A DNA stretch of 64,000 nt from Phaeosaccion multiseriatum (GCA_965112735.1 OZ218963.1:2170001-2234000), one strand, 5' to 3'. Shown: positions 49,101-61,152, counted from the stretch's first letter. Notes: generated by a model from the sequence alone, not told the origin. Translations and numbers: made by a program.

Positions 49101-51352
49101 TGGACGGCATGGTGCACATTAGCGAGATGGTAATGGATGGGGTCCAGCCAAACAGCATCGACGAGGCAGTCCAGGTGAGTGTGTGTGTGTGTGCAGCGAG
49201 ATGAGTCAGAAAGAGAACCCTTTAGCGAAGGAAATGGAACGGCCTTCTTTTCACTTGTTGCCCACTCCTTGTGAATGAGCGAACTCGGACCTTCTGCATG
49301 CGGTGCGTGTGCTTCCCTTTCCTCATTCATGCCCCCCCCCCCCCCCTCCTCTCCACAGATCGGCGACGAGCTGCGAGTTCGCGCCGTGCAGGTGGATGCT
49401 GCCAACGGCCGAGTGCGTCTGTCCATGCGCGAGGAAGGGGAGCGAGAGGCGCAGTCCGGCACCAGGAGCAATGACGTGTCTTCCTTCGACAACTTTGACC
49501 CCGAGGTGAGTGCATGTTTGTGTCGAGGGAAAGTAGAGGGACAGCTTTAGGTGTGGAGATCAAGGATGGTGTTTGTGTTTTTGTGATTGAGAAAGCCTTA
49601 TTCGTGTATTGTTTTGAGCTCGACAATTGTTTATCCACCGCAACGCAACCGCTTCGCTCGCTTTGCCCTGAAGCACCTGAAAGCACATCAGGAACAAACC
49701 GTAGTTACCATTCTTCTGGTCCATCCCTCGGGAACCCTCCTTTCTCCCTGTCCCCTCACTTGCTACCACGAACTTATCTGTCCCACGCTCAATAGGAGAT
49801 GATCGAAGGCACGGTCCAGCGTATCACCAACTTCGGAGCCTTCGTCAACATCGCCCCCAACTGTGATGCTCTGCTGCATATCAGCCAAATCAGCGACGAA
49901 CACACGGATCGCGTGGAGGACGTGCTGGAGGTCCGTGAATGCATAGTTTCAGTGTCACCTTCATTTATCATCCACCCTTTTAAGCATCATACCATGCAAC
50001 CAACTGTTTTGGGTTTGAGCTTGAGTTGTGACGATGTGATCATGTGGTGTGTGGGAGTGAGCTTTGTGTCGTTCGGTCGGTCGTTGTGGCAGTGAGCGAG
50101 AGGGGAGGGAGCTGTGTTCTGCTTCCAAGACAATGGACAATCACATGACAAAGCTTCTTTTTGTATGTTCTTCCTTCCTCTGTGCCGACCTTGCCCCTAC
50201 ACAAACACAAACAGGTTGGGCAAAAGGTCAATGTCAGGGTCATCAACGTCGATGCCGATACCAACAGAGTCGGAGTGTCGATGAAGGACTTCAGGGCCGG
50301 GGGAGAGGGTGGGGGAGGAGGAGGCCAGCAGAGGCGCGGAGGGGGAGGCGGCAAGAAGGATGTGTCGGCCTTTGTTGACTTTGACCCCACCAAGTTTATC
50401 CCCGGTACTGTGGTGAGCACCACTGCCTTCGGTGCGTTTGTGAGTGTGGCAGAGGGTGTGGACGGCCTGGTACACATTAGCCAGATTGCCAATGAGAGGG
50501 TAGAGTACGTGGAGGACTTTGTGCAAGTTGGGGACTCCGTGGAGGTGAGTGAGTGAGTGGTGTGAGTGAGTGAATGAGGGAGTGGTATACGTCAGGGAGG
50601 GAGGGAGTACGCGGACGCCGATACTCGACAAGGCCCATACAGGCTAGGCCGCGGCAGGCGGGCAGGGAGGAGGAAAGGAGCGATGGATGTTGCCTGAGAG
50701 CGGGCGCCGCTGCAGAGTGCCGTAGTGATTTGCATGCAGTGCATCGTTTTGTTCATGGCCTTACTTGGATTGTCAGTTAGTCCACGTTGGAGAGCTTTCC
50801 GCTGAATCAAAATGCCCCCCCCACCGTCCCCACTTGCTTTGTTCTGCTCTTCCCTCTCTTATCTTGAATGTCTGGATTTTGTTTCAGGTGCGTGTGCTGC
50901 GCGCCGACCCCGAGACTGGCAATGTGAGTTTGAGTATGGTGGAGGGCCGAGAGGACGAAGGCCAAGACAGCTACCAGCCAAGAGAAGAGTCACGCGAACC
51001 TCAGAATGAGGTTTCGTTTGGTGACGACGACATGTATTCCTTCGGCGATAGCGCGGCGGGGTATGCGGACGACCCGGTGGAGTCTAGCGAGGAGGGGGGT
51101 GCCGACAAACCCAAGAAGGAGCGGAAACCACGGGCAGCAAGCCCGTTCCCTGAGCAGAGCGACGAGCAGGCCGCCAGGAGTGGCGCGGCAGGAGGAGCAG
51201 GAGGAGCAGGACTAAACTACTTCACAGACCACTACGATGAGCCAGACTGGCAGAAGTACCTCGACGATTTTAACCGGGATCTTGACGAGAAGGAAGGTGC
51301 CTTCAAGTATAAGTTCGAGGAAGCGCCTAAGACATCGCAGAAGAAGAGGTAG
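46182..51352 (+). CDS. Plastid-targeted protein with six S1 RNA-binding domains (ribosomal S1-like)
   Basis: Eleven exons: 46182-46496, 46742-46954, 47274-47425, 47749-47971, 48361-48491, 48724-48866, 49002-49174, 49359-49505, 49796-49930, 50215-50544, 50888-51352; about 808 residues, all phases consistent. The leader has a hydrophobic core ([14 protein letters not shown]) and ends ASA|FVVP, the secondary-plastid motif. Each S1 unit shows G-x-V-x4-(Y/F)-G-(A/V/C)-F-V, then HIS, then V-x-V-x-D-x5-L-S-M. The six start near genomic 46795, 47740, 48395, 49038, 49800 and 50400. A Gly-rich linker precedes the sixth. An acidic, low-complexity tail ends in a conserved-looking helix ([15 protein letters not shown]). 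Six S1 domains match bacterial ribosomal S1 rather than the three of land-plant plastid S1. No EF-Ts domain is attached. The product is expected to bind plastid mRNA or the plastid 30S subunit. Confidence 0.85.
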
Positions 51353-52239
51353 GGGAGGCGTGTGGAAAAGGGCATTAGATGTATGGATTGATTGATTAGA
51401 GATTGAGTGGATTTGGAATAGTTCCTTTAGAAAGAGGCGACACTTTTACTACAACTGTATCACTGTAACAGAAAGGTCTTTCTGCTCTGTAATTAATCAT
51501 TTCGAGAGTGTACAATATACTTGATGATTGAGGGGTGTGCTTGTTTCTTTTCGCCCTTCGTTCTCCCGAGGAGTAGCGAGCATGCTTCTTCTTTTCTGCT
51601 CTTTGTTCTCCCTAACTTTTCCTGCTCTTTAGTTCTCCCGAGGAGGAGTAGGCGAACATGCGAGTGTCCGTCTCTGCCACCACGATGAGACGCGTGGACA
51701 GTCTCATCATCCTCTGCACAGAAACCCGATTGTGTAGACATAGATCCCCCCCCCGTTCCGTATCCCTCAGCCTGATACAAAGCATTCTGGCCTCCCTTCC
51801 TTCGCAAAGTGCCCTCCTGTCTTCTCTGTTCTCATCTCATACATCTTCATTACAGTATGTACCGTGCTCGCATTTGTCCACCTCTTCTCTACTTACGTAC
51901 TCTCTCCCTCTCTCGCCTCTACCTTAAAGCGAGTACCTGCTATTACCACTTACATGTAAGCTGCCGCTTCCGCCACCCACATTGAAGTAAAGTAAAACGA
52001 GAAGCCGTAGGATACTCTCGTCATCTAATCCGCCACGCACAGTACGGAAGGGACTCTCTGGGTGGTCATGACCGAGGAGAACGACCCTTCTCTCCCTCCT
52101 CCGAATCCAAAAGTACCGCTTTTCAAAAGCTGTCAGCCAGGGCACACGAACACGCAAACGCGCAATTGCAGCTCGTTCGGCCCGACCGCCCCCCCGCCCC
52201 CGGACCAGTGGGTCTTCATTTCGGTTTCATCCTTCTATT
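51353..52239. other. 3' spacer between convergent genes
   Basis: Holds the 3' ends of the S1-protein gene (+) and the B-box hydrolase gene (-). An imperfect ~73-bp direct repeat is visible: gttctcccgaggag at ~51560 and again at ~51633, each followed by a version of gagcatgc, with ttttc(c)tgctcttt preceding the later copy. No exon is seen. Confidence 0.5.
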
Positions 52240-53652
52240 CTACTCCTTCCCGACACTCTCTTCAGACCCTGACACGGAGGCATCTACGCAAGCGGCACCG
52301 CCAGCTCCGTGCTCTTTAGGGCAGAGCACCACCCGGCCTTGCGCCTCCTCCTCATCCTCCTCCTCCTCATCCTCCTCCTCCTCCTCCTCCTCCTCCTCCT
52401 CCTCCTCCTCCTCCTCCTCCTCCTCCTCCTCCTCCTCCTCCTCCTCCTCCTCCTCCTCATCCTCAAGCCCATCCCAGCCCTCTTCAGAAGACTCGTCACC
52501 CTCGTCCTCGCCGGAAAAGTCTTGAAAAAAATGGCCATCCCTCTCCTCCTCGTCGTCGTCAAGGTACGACTCTCCTGAACATTGTCTGTTGATCACGTCT
52601 CCGACTGTCTCTCCCTCTCGGTCAGCCCCTCCCCCATGCCTCTCGTCCCCTCTGCCCGATGAAAATGCGCCTTCTCTTGACTCCATCATCATCTCGGTCT
52701 CATAGAGACGGGTCCGGCCTCGCGGCCCAGGACTAAGGCTCCGGCATTTGCTTCCTCCTCTCCACGTGCCCATTGCTTCGGACACGGAGCCGCGCCGTGT
52801 CAGAGGCAAGGGCCCCCCCCTTCCTCCTCCTCCTCCTCCTCCTCCTCCTTCAGCTGCGTCGCTCCCACCCTCCGCCAAGCTTTGACCAGCTCTCCCCTCC
52901 GCACCCCCCACGTCTCCCTCTCCTCCCCCCGTCCCCCTTTCCAATAACGTATCCGGACTATCTGAAGACTCCCCGCGTCTCGGCGGCGGAGGGGGCGAGC
53001 TACAGGACGGTGATGACGAAGGCACCTCTTCCCTCCTCACTGTAAATACTCTCCCTCGTTCTTCATGCCGACGATCCTGCTCCTGCTCTTTCTCCTCTTC
53101 CCCATCCACCTGGCCTGACTGGTGTATGAAATCTGAAAGGGCCTCAGCAGTTGGTGATACTGCATCAGCAGTAGCAGGGCTCGAGACAGTGGAGGCTGTG
53201 GCAGGCCCTCGCACGCATTCCCCCGCTTCTTTGGTATCATGAGGGGGGGGCGTAAGACAGCCTGACAAGGTCCCTCCTCCGCCATCGCCATCACCAAGTC
53301 CCTGTGCCCCGCTCGCGCTCACCCCCTGCTCCGTTCGCGACGCTTCCCTTGCGCACCTCCTGCCGCCGCCACTACTGTTGTTGCTCCTGCTACTACCGGG
53401 CACGATGGGATCAAGTTGGGGTCGCCCAATCTTCTCTGCCTTGTGCTGCTTGACGAACAACACTCTCTTCCCTCCTTCTAAAAGGTCCGCCACACACTGC
53501 CGATCGAGAGATGAGGCCTCTGATGCTTCCCCGCCCGTACTACTTCCCTCTCGCATACCTCCTGCACTGGAGTTTCCTCCCTTTCCGTCTTTCGGTTGCA
53601 GGGGTTGTAACTGACTGACCCTCTTCTGGGCCGCTCCCCCCCCCATGCTGCC

Positions 53653-53685
<33 letters not shown>

Positions 53686-56356
53686 ACAACGGTTGGTCCG
53701 GCTCATGCTATCTGATGAACGCTGGTGTGTGAGGATGTGCCTCTTACTCCTTTGACTGTGCGACGAAGAAGAAGTCCTCATCCCTTCTCCTCTCCCACCT
53801 GCTGCACCTCCTTTCGTACCCACGGGATAGGCCCCCTGCGCCAGCCTCCTGGTCATGCTCGCAAAAGCGTCGCTCATGGCTTCATCCGGCCAACGGAAGC
53901 ACGCCTGTAGAAACATGCCCACGCAATCGCGCACCGACAAGGGGCGAGCGTTGTTGTGACCGCCCTCGCACCTAATCAAGTACATTGGGCCTATACAATT
54001 TTGAGCAAAGAGAGCATGGCAAGGGTTGGGGTGGGGTGGAGCGAAGGCAGGCAGGGTAGGGAGGGAGGGAGGGAGGGAGGGAGGGGAAGGAGAAGGGGGG
54101 GGGGAGGTGCAGGGGTGAAGCGTGGGGGACACAAGAAGGGAAGGGCGGGTGTGGAGGCTGAGGATCATGCCCCATCGCCATTTGAGTAGCGCTTAGGTAT
54201 TAAAAGACGGGGTCCTCCTCCCCTCCCCAACAAACAAGTCTCATGTCACCGAAAAAAGTCGGCAAAAGCCCCTCCAACGATTCCTTGACTTCTCACTCCG
54301 CCCTCATGACCGCTGCGGAAGAGAGGATGACAGGAAAGAAACCAAACAGAGAAAGGAAGGAGAGAAGAAAAAAGGCGCTTTGCGACTGACTGACTGACTG
54401 ACTGACTGTCTGGCTGACTGGCTGACTGACTGGCTTACGTCACCGACCTACGCACTTACCTCCATACATCTCTGCAATCATCTCCCCATGAGTGCAAGGC
54501 ACCATTTTGTCAGCCTTGGCAGCGATAAACAAGCCAGGGCACAGGATCTTGGGTGCGCCTGCCAAAGGCTCGAGACGCTTCAGGTCGGCATGTGTTCGCT
54601 TCCTGACGCTGCGGCGGATCAAAGCGAGGGCGGCCTTGAGGGCCACTGTGGGCACGTTGATTTGGCCCATCTTGACCAGGTCCAGGGCCAGCAGGCGGAA
54701 GGACGCGAAGGGGGAGTCAAGCACCAGACCGGAAACCTTTGAAGAGCCGTACGCCGCCGCATAGAGCAGAGCACTGGCAGCGCCCATGCTGCGGCCCCAG
54801 AGAGTCACTCGCCCCGCCATCTTCTTCTGTTGTGTTCGTCAAGGTGAGTAGTGGGCGGGGCGAGGTGGTGCAGCAGTTGGTCGTGTGAGAAGGGGGTCGC
54901 ATAGGCGAGAGAGGTTGAGCCGCGCGGATAGTCGGCAAGAGCGAACCTGTTTCATACAGTCACGCTCATCTCCACCACCTTCCTCCTGACGTACGCACCT
55001 AAGAATCCCCCTCCCGCCCCCCCTAACGCCCCACTCTCCCGCTCTCTTGTCTCTCTCCCTCCCCCGCCCCCGGCCTCCGCTCCCTTCCCCTCCACCCCTC
55101 CCTTCCTTTTACACGCTGGATACTCCGCTCCATTCCCTTCCTCCCTTCCTTCCTTCCTTCCCGCTTACATGCTGTATATGGGCGAGTACGTCAGCAACAT
55201 CGTGGTGCTCAAAGCAGCCGAGCGTTACAAAGTCTCCCTCCGAGCGGCCTGACCCCGCGAAGTCAAAGGCCACCACCGTGCACCCCATCTTGCCGAGCAT
55301 ATTGAGTGCCCTCGTTCGCACCACGTCCACCCGGGCGCTACTGTTGCCGTGAAGGTACACGACGCAGGGGAGAAGGGAAGGGTCATTGACGAAGGAGGGC
55401 CGCCACTGGCTCCCCTTGAGGCATAGGCCTCGGCGGTTGACGACCTCGAAATCAGTTCGACACATGGACGACCCACCGCCGGTGTTGACAACGTCGGGCC
55501 CCAACTCGTGCGGCGTGTACAGACACCGAGGAGGTCTGGTGATGGCCGCCACGAGGGAGTCGTAGCCATCTTGAATCTGACTGATGGTGCCCTTCTTTTT
55601 ACGGCTGCCGCACTCTTCTTCCTCCTTGCTCGTTCCTTCCGTATTTCCACTTGTGCTCGTCCGTGGACGGACCCCCCCGCCCCCCTTCCCCCTCTGCCGG
55701 CCCGAAGGTGCTTGTCGCGCGTTTGCAATCGTTGAGGGCAGGCTAAAATATGACACATCATGGCGGGCCTCTCCCCCCCTTTGGTGATTCCGTAGCTTGA
55801 ACCGATGCTTCACTCTGTCGTGATGTGAACAGTAATGCGCAAGGCAGTCCTTCAAGCCGCAGGGAGGAGGAGGAGGAGGGGGGGGAGGAGGAGGAGGATG
55901 GAAGAGAAAGAGGAAGAGGAGGATGGAGGAGGAGGAGGAGGAGGAGGAGGAGGAGGAGGAGGAGGAGGAGGAGGAGGAGGAGGAGAGGAGGAGGAGGAGG
56001 AGGAGGAGGAGGAGGAGGAGGAGGAGGAGGAGGAGGAGGAGGAGGAGGAGGAGGAGGAGGAGGAGGAGGAGGAGGAGGAGGAGGAGGAGAAGGAGGAGGA
56101 GGAGGAGGAGGAGAACGAATGAGGGGCTGAACGAGGAGCGCGGCGAATGATTGAAGGAGGGCGAAGGACGCCGAAGTTGAGCCCCTTAGAAAAAAGGAGG
56201 GGCGATGCGTACCTCACAATACACGGTGCTTATCCTGTCGCATTTACAGCATACGCCCTGGAGGCGACAGGAGGACACCTGCTTCAGCTGCCCTGGCCTC
56301 TCTGTCACTGGCGCATCGTTTGGGAAGGTCGTTCCGGGGAAGAGGGATGTCGACAT
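52240..56356 (-). CDS. B-box zinc finger / alpha-beta hydrolase fusion with acidic disordered tail
   Basis: Four exons on the minus strand: 56356-56213, 55849-55169, 54826-54460, 53990-52240 (980 residues; stop TAG at 52242-52240). Residues 36-63 form a B-box: C36, C39, C47, C50, C55, H58, H63, with the ligands split between exons 1 and 2. Residues ~165-420 form an alpha/beta hydrolase domain: oxyanion motif HGN at 215-217, nucleophile elbow GRSMG with Ser288, acid Asp381 and catalytic His409 (CEGGHNNARP). It resembles serine hydrolases of the ABHD13/17 or S33 type; the substrate is unknown. Residues ~430-980 are Ser/Gly-rich and end in a long poly-Glu run. All junctions are phase-consistent. 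The first exon is the least certain and rests on the completed zinc finger. Confidence 0.75.
52345..52461 (-). repeat. (TCC)n coding poly-Glu
   Basis: About 35 nearly uninterrupted Glu codons (gag/gaa on the minus strand) near the C terminus of the B-box hydrolase. Confidence 0.85.
55858..56113. repeat. (GGA)n tract, intron of the B-box hydrolase gene
   Basis: About 250 bases of GGA/GAG, read as TCC on the transcribed sense of the minus-strand gene. It lies between exon 1 (ends 56213) and exon 2 (starts 55849) and leads straight into the acceptor ttgaag, so it serves as an extreme polypyrimidine tract. Confidence 0.8.
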
Positions 56357-56671
56357 CTCCCCCGCTTTCCGCCCCTCTTCCTCTCTACCAGGTCTGGGAA
56401 GAGACAGCCTTCTCTTTACGGGTAAAGTCTGCAAGGAAAGGACCCATCAATCCTGTTCTCTCTCTCGGCCCAAACAAACAACGAATCGCGATATTGTAAA
56501 AAGGGAAAAATGAAAAATGAGGGGCAACAATTTCAATTTGCCCGTTCACTGACATCCAAACTCTCCAATCCCTCCATCCCTCCCTCCCTCCCTCCCTCCC
56601 TCCCTCCCTTTATTTCAACTCTTCTCTTCTCCCTCTTTGCCCAGAGCTTAGTCCGAGGCAACCCAGAATAG
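56357..56671. promoter_or_regulatory. Divergent promoter between B-box hydrolase and HisG genes
   Basis: 315 bases separate the two divergent start codons. No TATA box is obvious. A (CCCT)n stretch (56573-56610) and a CT-rich region ending in cccag just before 56645 could be a 5' untranslated intron acceptor of the HisG gene. Confidence 0.4.
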
Positions 56672-58863
56672 ATGGCAAATAGTACTATTGTGGCAAAGAT
56701 GATCCCCTCCGACCACGCGATTTTCGCCGTGCCCAAGAAAGGCAGGCTCTACGACAAGGTCATGAAGCTTGTGGCCGGAGCTGGGCTGGAGCACACACGG
56801 GTGAGGTAGGGGTGAGAACGGGCTGATTGAGAGGCAGCCTTGGGGGTAGCTTTGATGCATGTCTTCAATGAGAAGGTCAGAGATGAGATTGAGAGAAGGC
56901 TTAGCAGATAGGTGTGGATCAGTTGTGTCCCTCCAAATGTTGAGAGCACAGCGCTTGTGCTTTCGTCTCAGCAACACCCCACGGCCCCAACGCGGATGCC
57001 TCCAATTTCTCGGCTCCACTGCTGCTGCTCCTGCGGCTAACTGCTGCTACCCCCTGTCCCCCCCCCCCCCGACCTAACGCGGATCCACTCCGATACCTCC
57101 TCACACAGCCGGATCGAGTGGATATCGCGCCTTGCACCAACCTCCCCGTGACCCTGGTGTTCCTCCCAGCTCACGACATTGCGTCGTACGTGGGGGAGGG
57201 CAACGTGGACATAGGCATCACAGGCACGGACGTGGTGCAGGAGACAGAGGGGGGTAACGAACAGCTCCAAGTTGCCATGGAGCTGGGCTTCGGCAAATGC
57301 AGACTCTGCGTGCAGGTGAGGAACGTACGTCGCTTGGCGCGCGCCGTCTGATACGCGTGTCATCGTCGATGCCGGTACATTTCGGGAATGAATAGTTGGA
57401 ACCAACGTTCGTGTTTGTCTGCTGCTGTCGCGTCCACTCCCTTCCCTCCCTCCGCGGCTACCAGGCCCCCGTTGTGAGCAAAGTCACTGACGTGAGCTCA
57501 CTGGCGGGCAAGCGTATCGTCACATCCTTCCCCGAGCTGACAAAGAAGTTCTTCAAGGAGCACGAAAAGGAAGGCGTGAGCACGAGTGAGTCTGGGTTGG
57601 AGTGCTGGAAAACGAACTCGTCTCTGTCTCGTCCCCCCTCTCTCTGTCCTGACTTCTTGTCTTCTCTTCTTTTCTCCTCTTGCTCTCCTCCGCCTCTTCC
57701 TCCTGCTCCTCCTGCTCCTCCTGCTCCTCCTCCTCCTCCTGCTGCTGCTGCTGCTCCTCCCACCCATCTTCTCTCCAGACGTCAAATACGTATCAGGATC
57801 AGTGGAGGCGGCATGTAGTCTGGGCCTGGCGGACGCAGTGGTGGATCTCGTCGAGACAGGCACCACCATGAAGGCTGCTGGGCTGGAGGTTGTCACTGAT
57901 GTGCTGCACTCTCAGTGTGTGCTGCTCGTCAACAAGGAGACCAAGCACCGCGACCTGGTTGACGTGATTGTTCAGAGAATCGAGGGCTGGATGACGGCGG
58001 AAAAGTACGTCATGATTAGCTACAATGTGGAGAGGGACAACCTTGTCAAGGCCATTTCGGTGAGTGAGTGAATTATGAGCGAAGTAAAGAAGAGGTTGAG
58101 GTTGAGGCTGGTAGAACTAAGCCTCAGAGGCGAATCATGCAACCGAAGGCCCTCTCCTTCCTCTGCCCCCCCCCCCCCCCTGTCGGCGGCAAGAGGTTCA
58201 CTCTCTACAGTTTAGATAGCGCCACCAGGGTATCGCACAGAGTGCAACACAGAGCCTCGCACGCGTTCCCCTCCTCCCTCTTGTCCTGTGCACTTTCGGC
58301 CCAAGGGGAACAAGACTTAAATGTTTTTTTCCTTGCTCGCAGCTCACTTCGTTGCACCACCCACACCTCCTCCCCCCTCCGACCAACTTGGGCGATACAG
58401 ATTACGCCGGGGAAGCGCTCTCCCACTGTGAGCTCCCTCGAAGACGGGGAATGGGTAGCAGTGCAGGTAAGTTTAGCTCTGAGCAGTTTTTCAGTGTTCA
58501 GTATCGAACCCACAAATGGGGCCGATGTCGAAAGTTTCTGTGCTTACACTGAGTACATGAGCACCGAGCACTGGCACTGAGTACTACTCTACTCACGCTC
58601 AAAAGCCCACATGGGAGCGGAACTTGAAACGTGGAGTTACTGTGTCTCTCCTCGGCGACCCTTCCGGTACCAGGCATGCCACCCAACTCACCCCTCTTCC
58701 TCTTCTCTCGTCTCTCTGTTGTGTTGTTGTCGTTGCTTCCCGGCCTCTCTCGCCGCCGCAGTCTCTGATATTGAAGAAGGACGTGAGCCTGATCATGGAC
58801 AAGGTGAAGGCTGCGGGTGGCTGCGATATTCTCATATTTGCTTTACAAAACACGCGGATGTAG
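56672..58863 (+). CDS. hisG: ATP phosphoribosyltransferase, long form
   Basis: First enzyme of histidine synthesis; joins ATP and PRPP to give phosphoribosyl-ATP and is normally feedback-inhibited by histidine. Six exons: 56672-56800, 57109-57315, 57465-57585, 57779-58059, 58401-58466, 58762-58863; 301 residues, the length of the bacterial long form. Landmarks: VPKKGRLYDKVMKL near residue 20, YVGEGNVDIGITGTDVVQE, the PRPP loop DLVETGTTMKAAGLEV, then ITPGKRSPTVS and a C-terminal ACT-like part ending DILIFALQNTRM. The exon 5 start (58401) is chosen because only that frame restores TPGKRSPTVS. The protein begins almost at the catalytic fold, with no visible plastid or mitochondrial leader, and an in-frame stop lies just upstream of the ATG. 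Confidence 0.92.
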
Positions 58864-59749
58864 AGGCGGACGAGAGGGGCGGCTTTGTGAGAACTCTCCT
58901 CTGCTGGGAGAGAGAGAGAGAGATCACATGTAATGTATGGAAGAAGTGAGAGACCATCGGTTGGAAGCGCTACATACTTTAATTTTTTTAACACTCGATT
59001 TGCGTAAGAATCGCCCAAATCCCCCCAAATAAAAATAGCTCCTTCTTTCCCTCTCTTTTCGGCTTTCATACTCAGTATCCTATGTGCGTAGGTGGTCGTT
59101 TAGGACTAGCATGCGATAAGTTAATTGAGGGAAGGCTGGCTGCTAGGCTGGCTTTGGGGTTGCTGTTACCTTGTCCATGTGTCTAGTTCCATCCTATCTG
59201 TAGGCGACAGCGCATGTCGTTATACAAAATAGTGACACCCAAACGATCTCCCCCCCCCCCCCCCCTTAGCGAGTTTGAACATGCGCATCGTGTTGCCCTC
59301 GTCGAGACAAGTTGAAGGCGGCGGCGGCCGGTATTGTTGCCTCCTGCAACCTCCATCAAGTTCAGTTCTGTGGCCCTGCAGCGTAGGAGGCCTAACAAAC
59401 TGAAACTCCTGTTCCTTACGTAAAGGCCATGCGCCTTACGTTAGGGCCATGCGGGTCTTACGTAAGGGTGTCTTGCAGCCCAGAGGGCCCTCCCCCCCTC
59501 CCCCCCCCCCTAAAATGCCTCTATCGCCGAGTTGAGCAGTTTTGGTTACGCGGCCCAAATGTTTCTCTTATTTCCTCTCCACTTTGAGGCACTTTCCGAA
59601 AGGGCCCTCCGAGTGGTATGCGAAAGTCACACTGCGCGCTACCCTAAGGGTGCATACGCCCCACTGACCATCTTGCCAACATAGCCCGATCTATAGATGC
59701 ACGAAAGAGAACACGCAGAGAGAGTCAAAGGGTGATGTCAAATGTACTC

Positions 59750-60890
59750 ATGTACCATACCAGCCTGGCCTGGCTGTCTCTGAAGTACCCTCCTGCTTCA
59801 AGGAGCAGCTTGCTAAGACCATCGAGACGACAGGGCAGCTTCGTGGAGCTGCCCTTGCAGCAATTCCAAGGAGAGAAGTGGCACGTATTTAGCGTCCACG
59901 GGAAACCAAAAGGATCCGCCCTCAGCAAAGGCAGAGGAGCATCCTTGCGTAATTCTTGCCCTTGTAAGGCTGGCAATCAGCACAAAAGATCTTGAGGCCA
60001 GTGGACAAAAAGCTCGCCAGCTGCCCGAAGGGCGCCGAAGGGGCTGTCGCCGCTGGCAAGCACGTCGGCAGTACTCATACACCGGAGTGTGTCTGCGTCA
60101 TTTCCGTTTGTGTGAAGCACGCGGTGACACAGTTGGGTTGTGCTCTCAGTCACAAACGTGCTGTGGCGCACGCCAAAACCACACACACCGCCCTTTTCCC
60201 TCTCTGGACAGTGGTCCGGCCGCTTACGTTCATGACACTGGCGAGTCTCTTCGGCGCTAATGACGAGATTAGGGAAGTTGTTGAATGTGTTCGTTGCCAA
60301 GTCCGGACAAAATGCCTTTGTCTCCGTGAAGTAGTGAAACAGCGGCGGGCCATGCGAACCCTCCATTGCTTGATTGATGAAGCTCATCAACTTGTTCATG
60401 ATACCGCTCAGTTCCACAAGCCTTGCTTTACCGTGTCCATCGAGCGCGTCCCCGAGTCAAATGTAGAAGGCCACGTTCAGCCCCCCCCCCCCCCTAGCCA
60501 CAGTCTGGGAGATGCTCATAGCCAGGTCGAGGGAGTTCGTTGAAAGCATATCTGATGCGATACAGCATCTTCATGTACGGTGAAGCGGAGGGGGCGCCAC
60601 AGCAAGCCTATTCCAGGGCTCCCCATCCAAGAGCAGGTCGGTGCATTTATCAGCATCGACTCGATACCTTCGCGTGTCCCTGTTGCGCCTTGCAGCTGCT
60701 TCATCAATTTGGCGTGGTTGCGCTTGGTAATGATCAAGGGATATTCTGTACCCATTCCTCGGGTGAGCTGGTGTGCTCTTGCAGGTCGAAAAACTCTTTC
60801 CAGTCCTCGTCTGAGCTGTGGTAACCCCCCCCCCCGGTAGACACCTCCCATGCCGCCTTGCCTCCTCTGTCACCCTGGTGGTTCTTCCCA
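59750..60890 (-). pseudogene. Possible decayed transposon-like coding remnant
   Basis: Minus-strand reading gives several protein-like fragments in different frames separated by stops and C-runs, for example HYFTETKAFCPDLATNTF (within 60417-59977) and MKMLYRIRYAFNELPRPG (near 60575). Base composition is less repetitive than the surrounding introns. I cannot name a family. It may equally be a chance open stretch or unsolved exons. Confidence 0.22.
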
Positions 60891-61152
60891 CGAATGCAAG
60901 AGACGAGTATCAGCGGGGGGCATCCCCACCTCCTCAAAAGGAGAGGAAGGAAGGAAGGGGGATAGATGGGGAGAGGAAGAAGAAAAAAGAAAGAGGGAAA
61001 GGAGAGAGAGAAGTTTGGGTTTCGCCTTCCTTTCCATCCTCTCCTTCCCCTCCTTCCCTCATTGTTAACTCCGTCCACCTTGTCCATAACTCGCAAGGGA
61101 CGACTATGGCGGCCATGATGTTGCGGGACGCAGCAGGTTGCAGCTGCGGGTG

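Noticed and set aside
55169-55855. Alpha/beta hydrolase starting within its own first large exon
   Set aside because: The open frame there begins at TTG with no suitable ATG before the fold, whereas splicing to an upstream ATG exon completes a B-box zinc finger.
58328-58400. Longer exon 5 of HisG beginning after ctcgcag at ~58341
   Set aside because: That acceptor is in a frame that destroys the conserved TPGKRSPTVS motif; the acceptor at 58400 preserves it.
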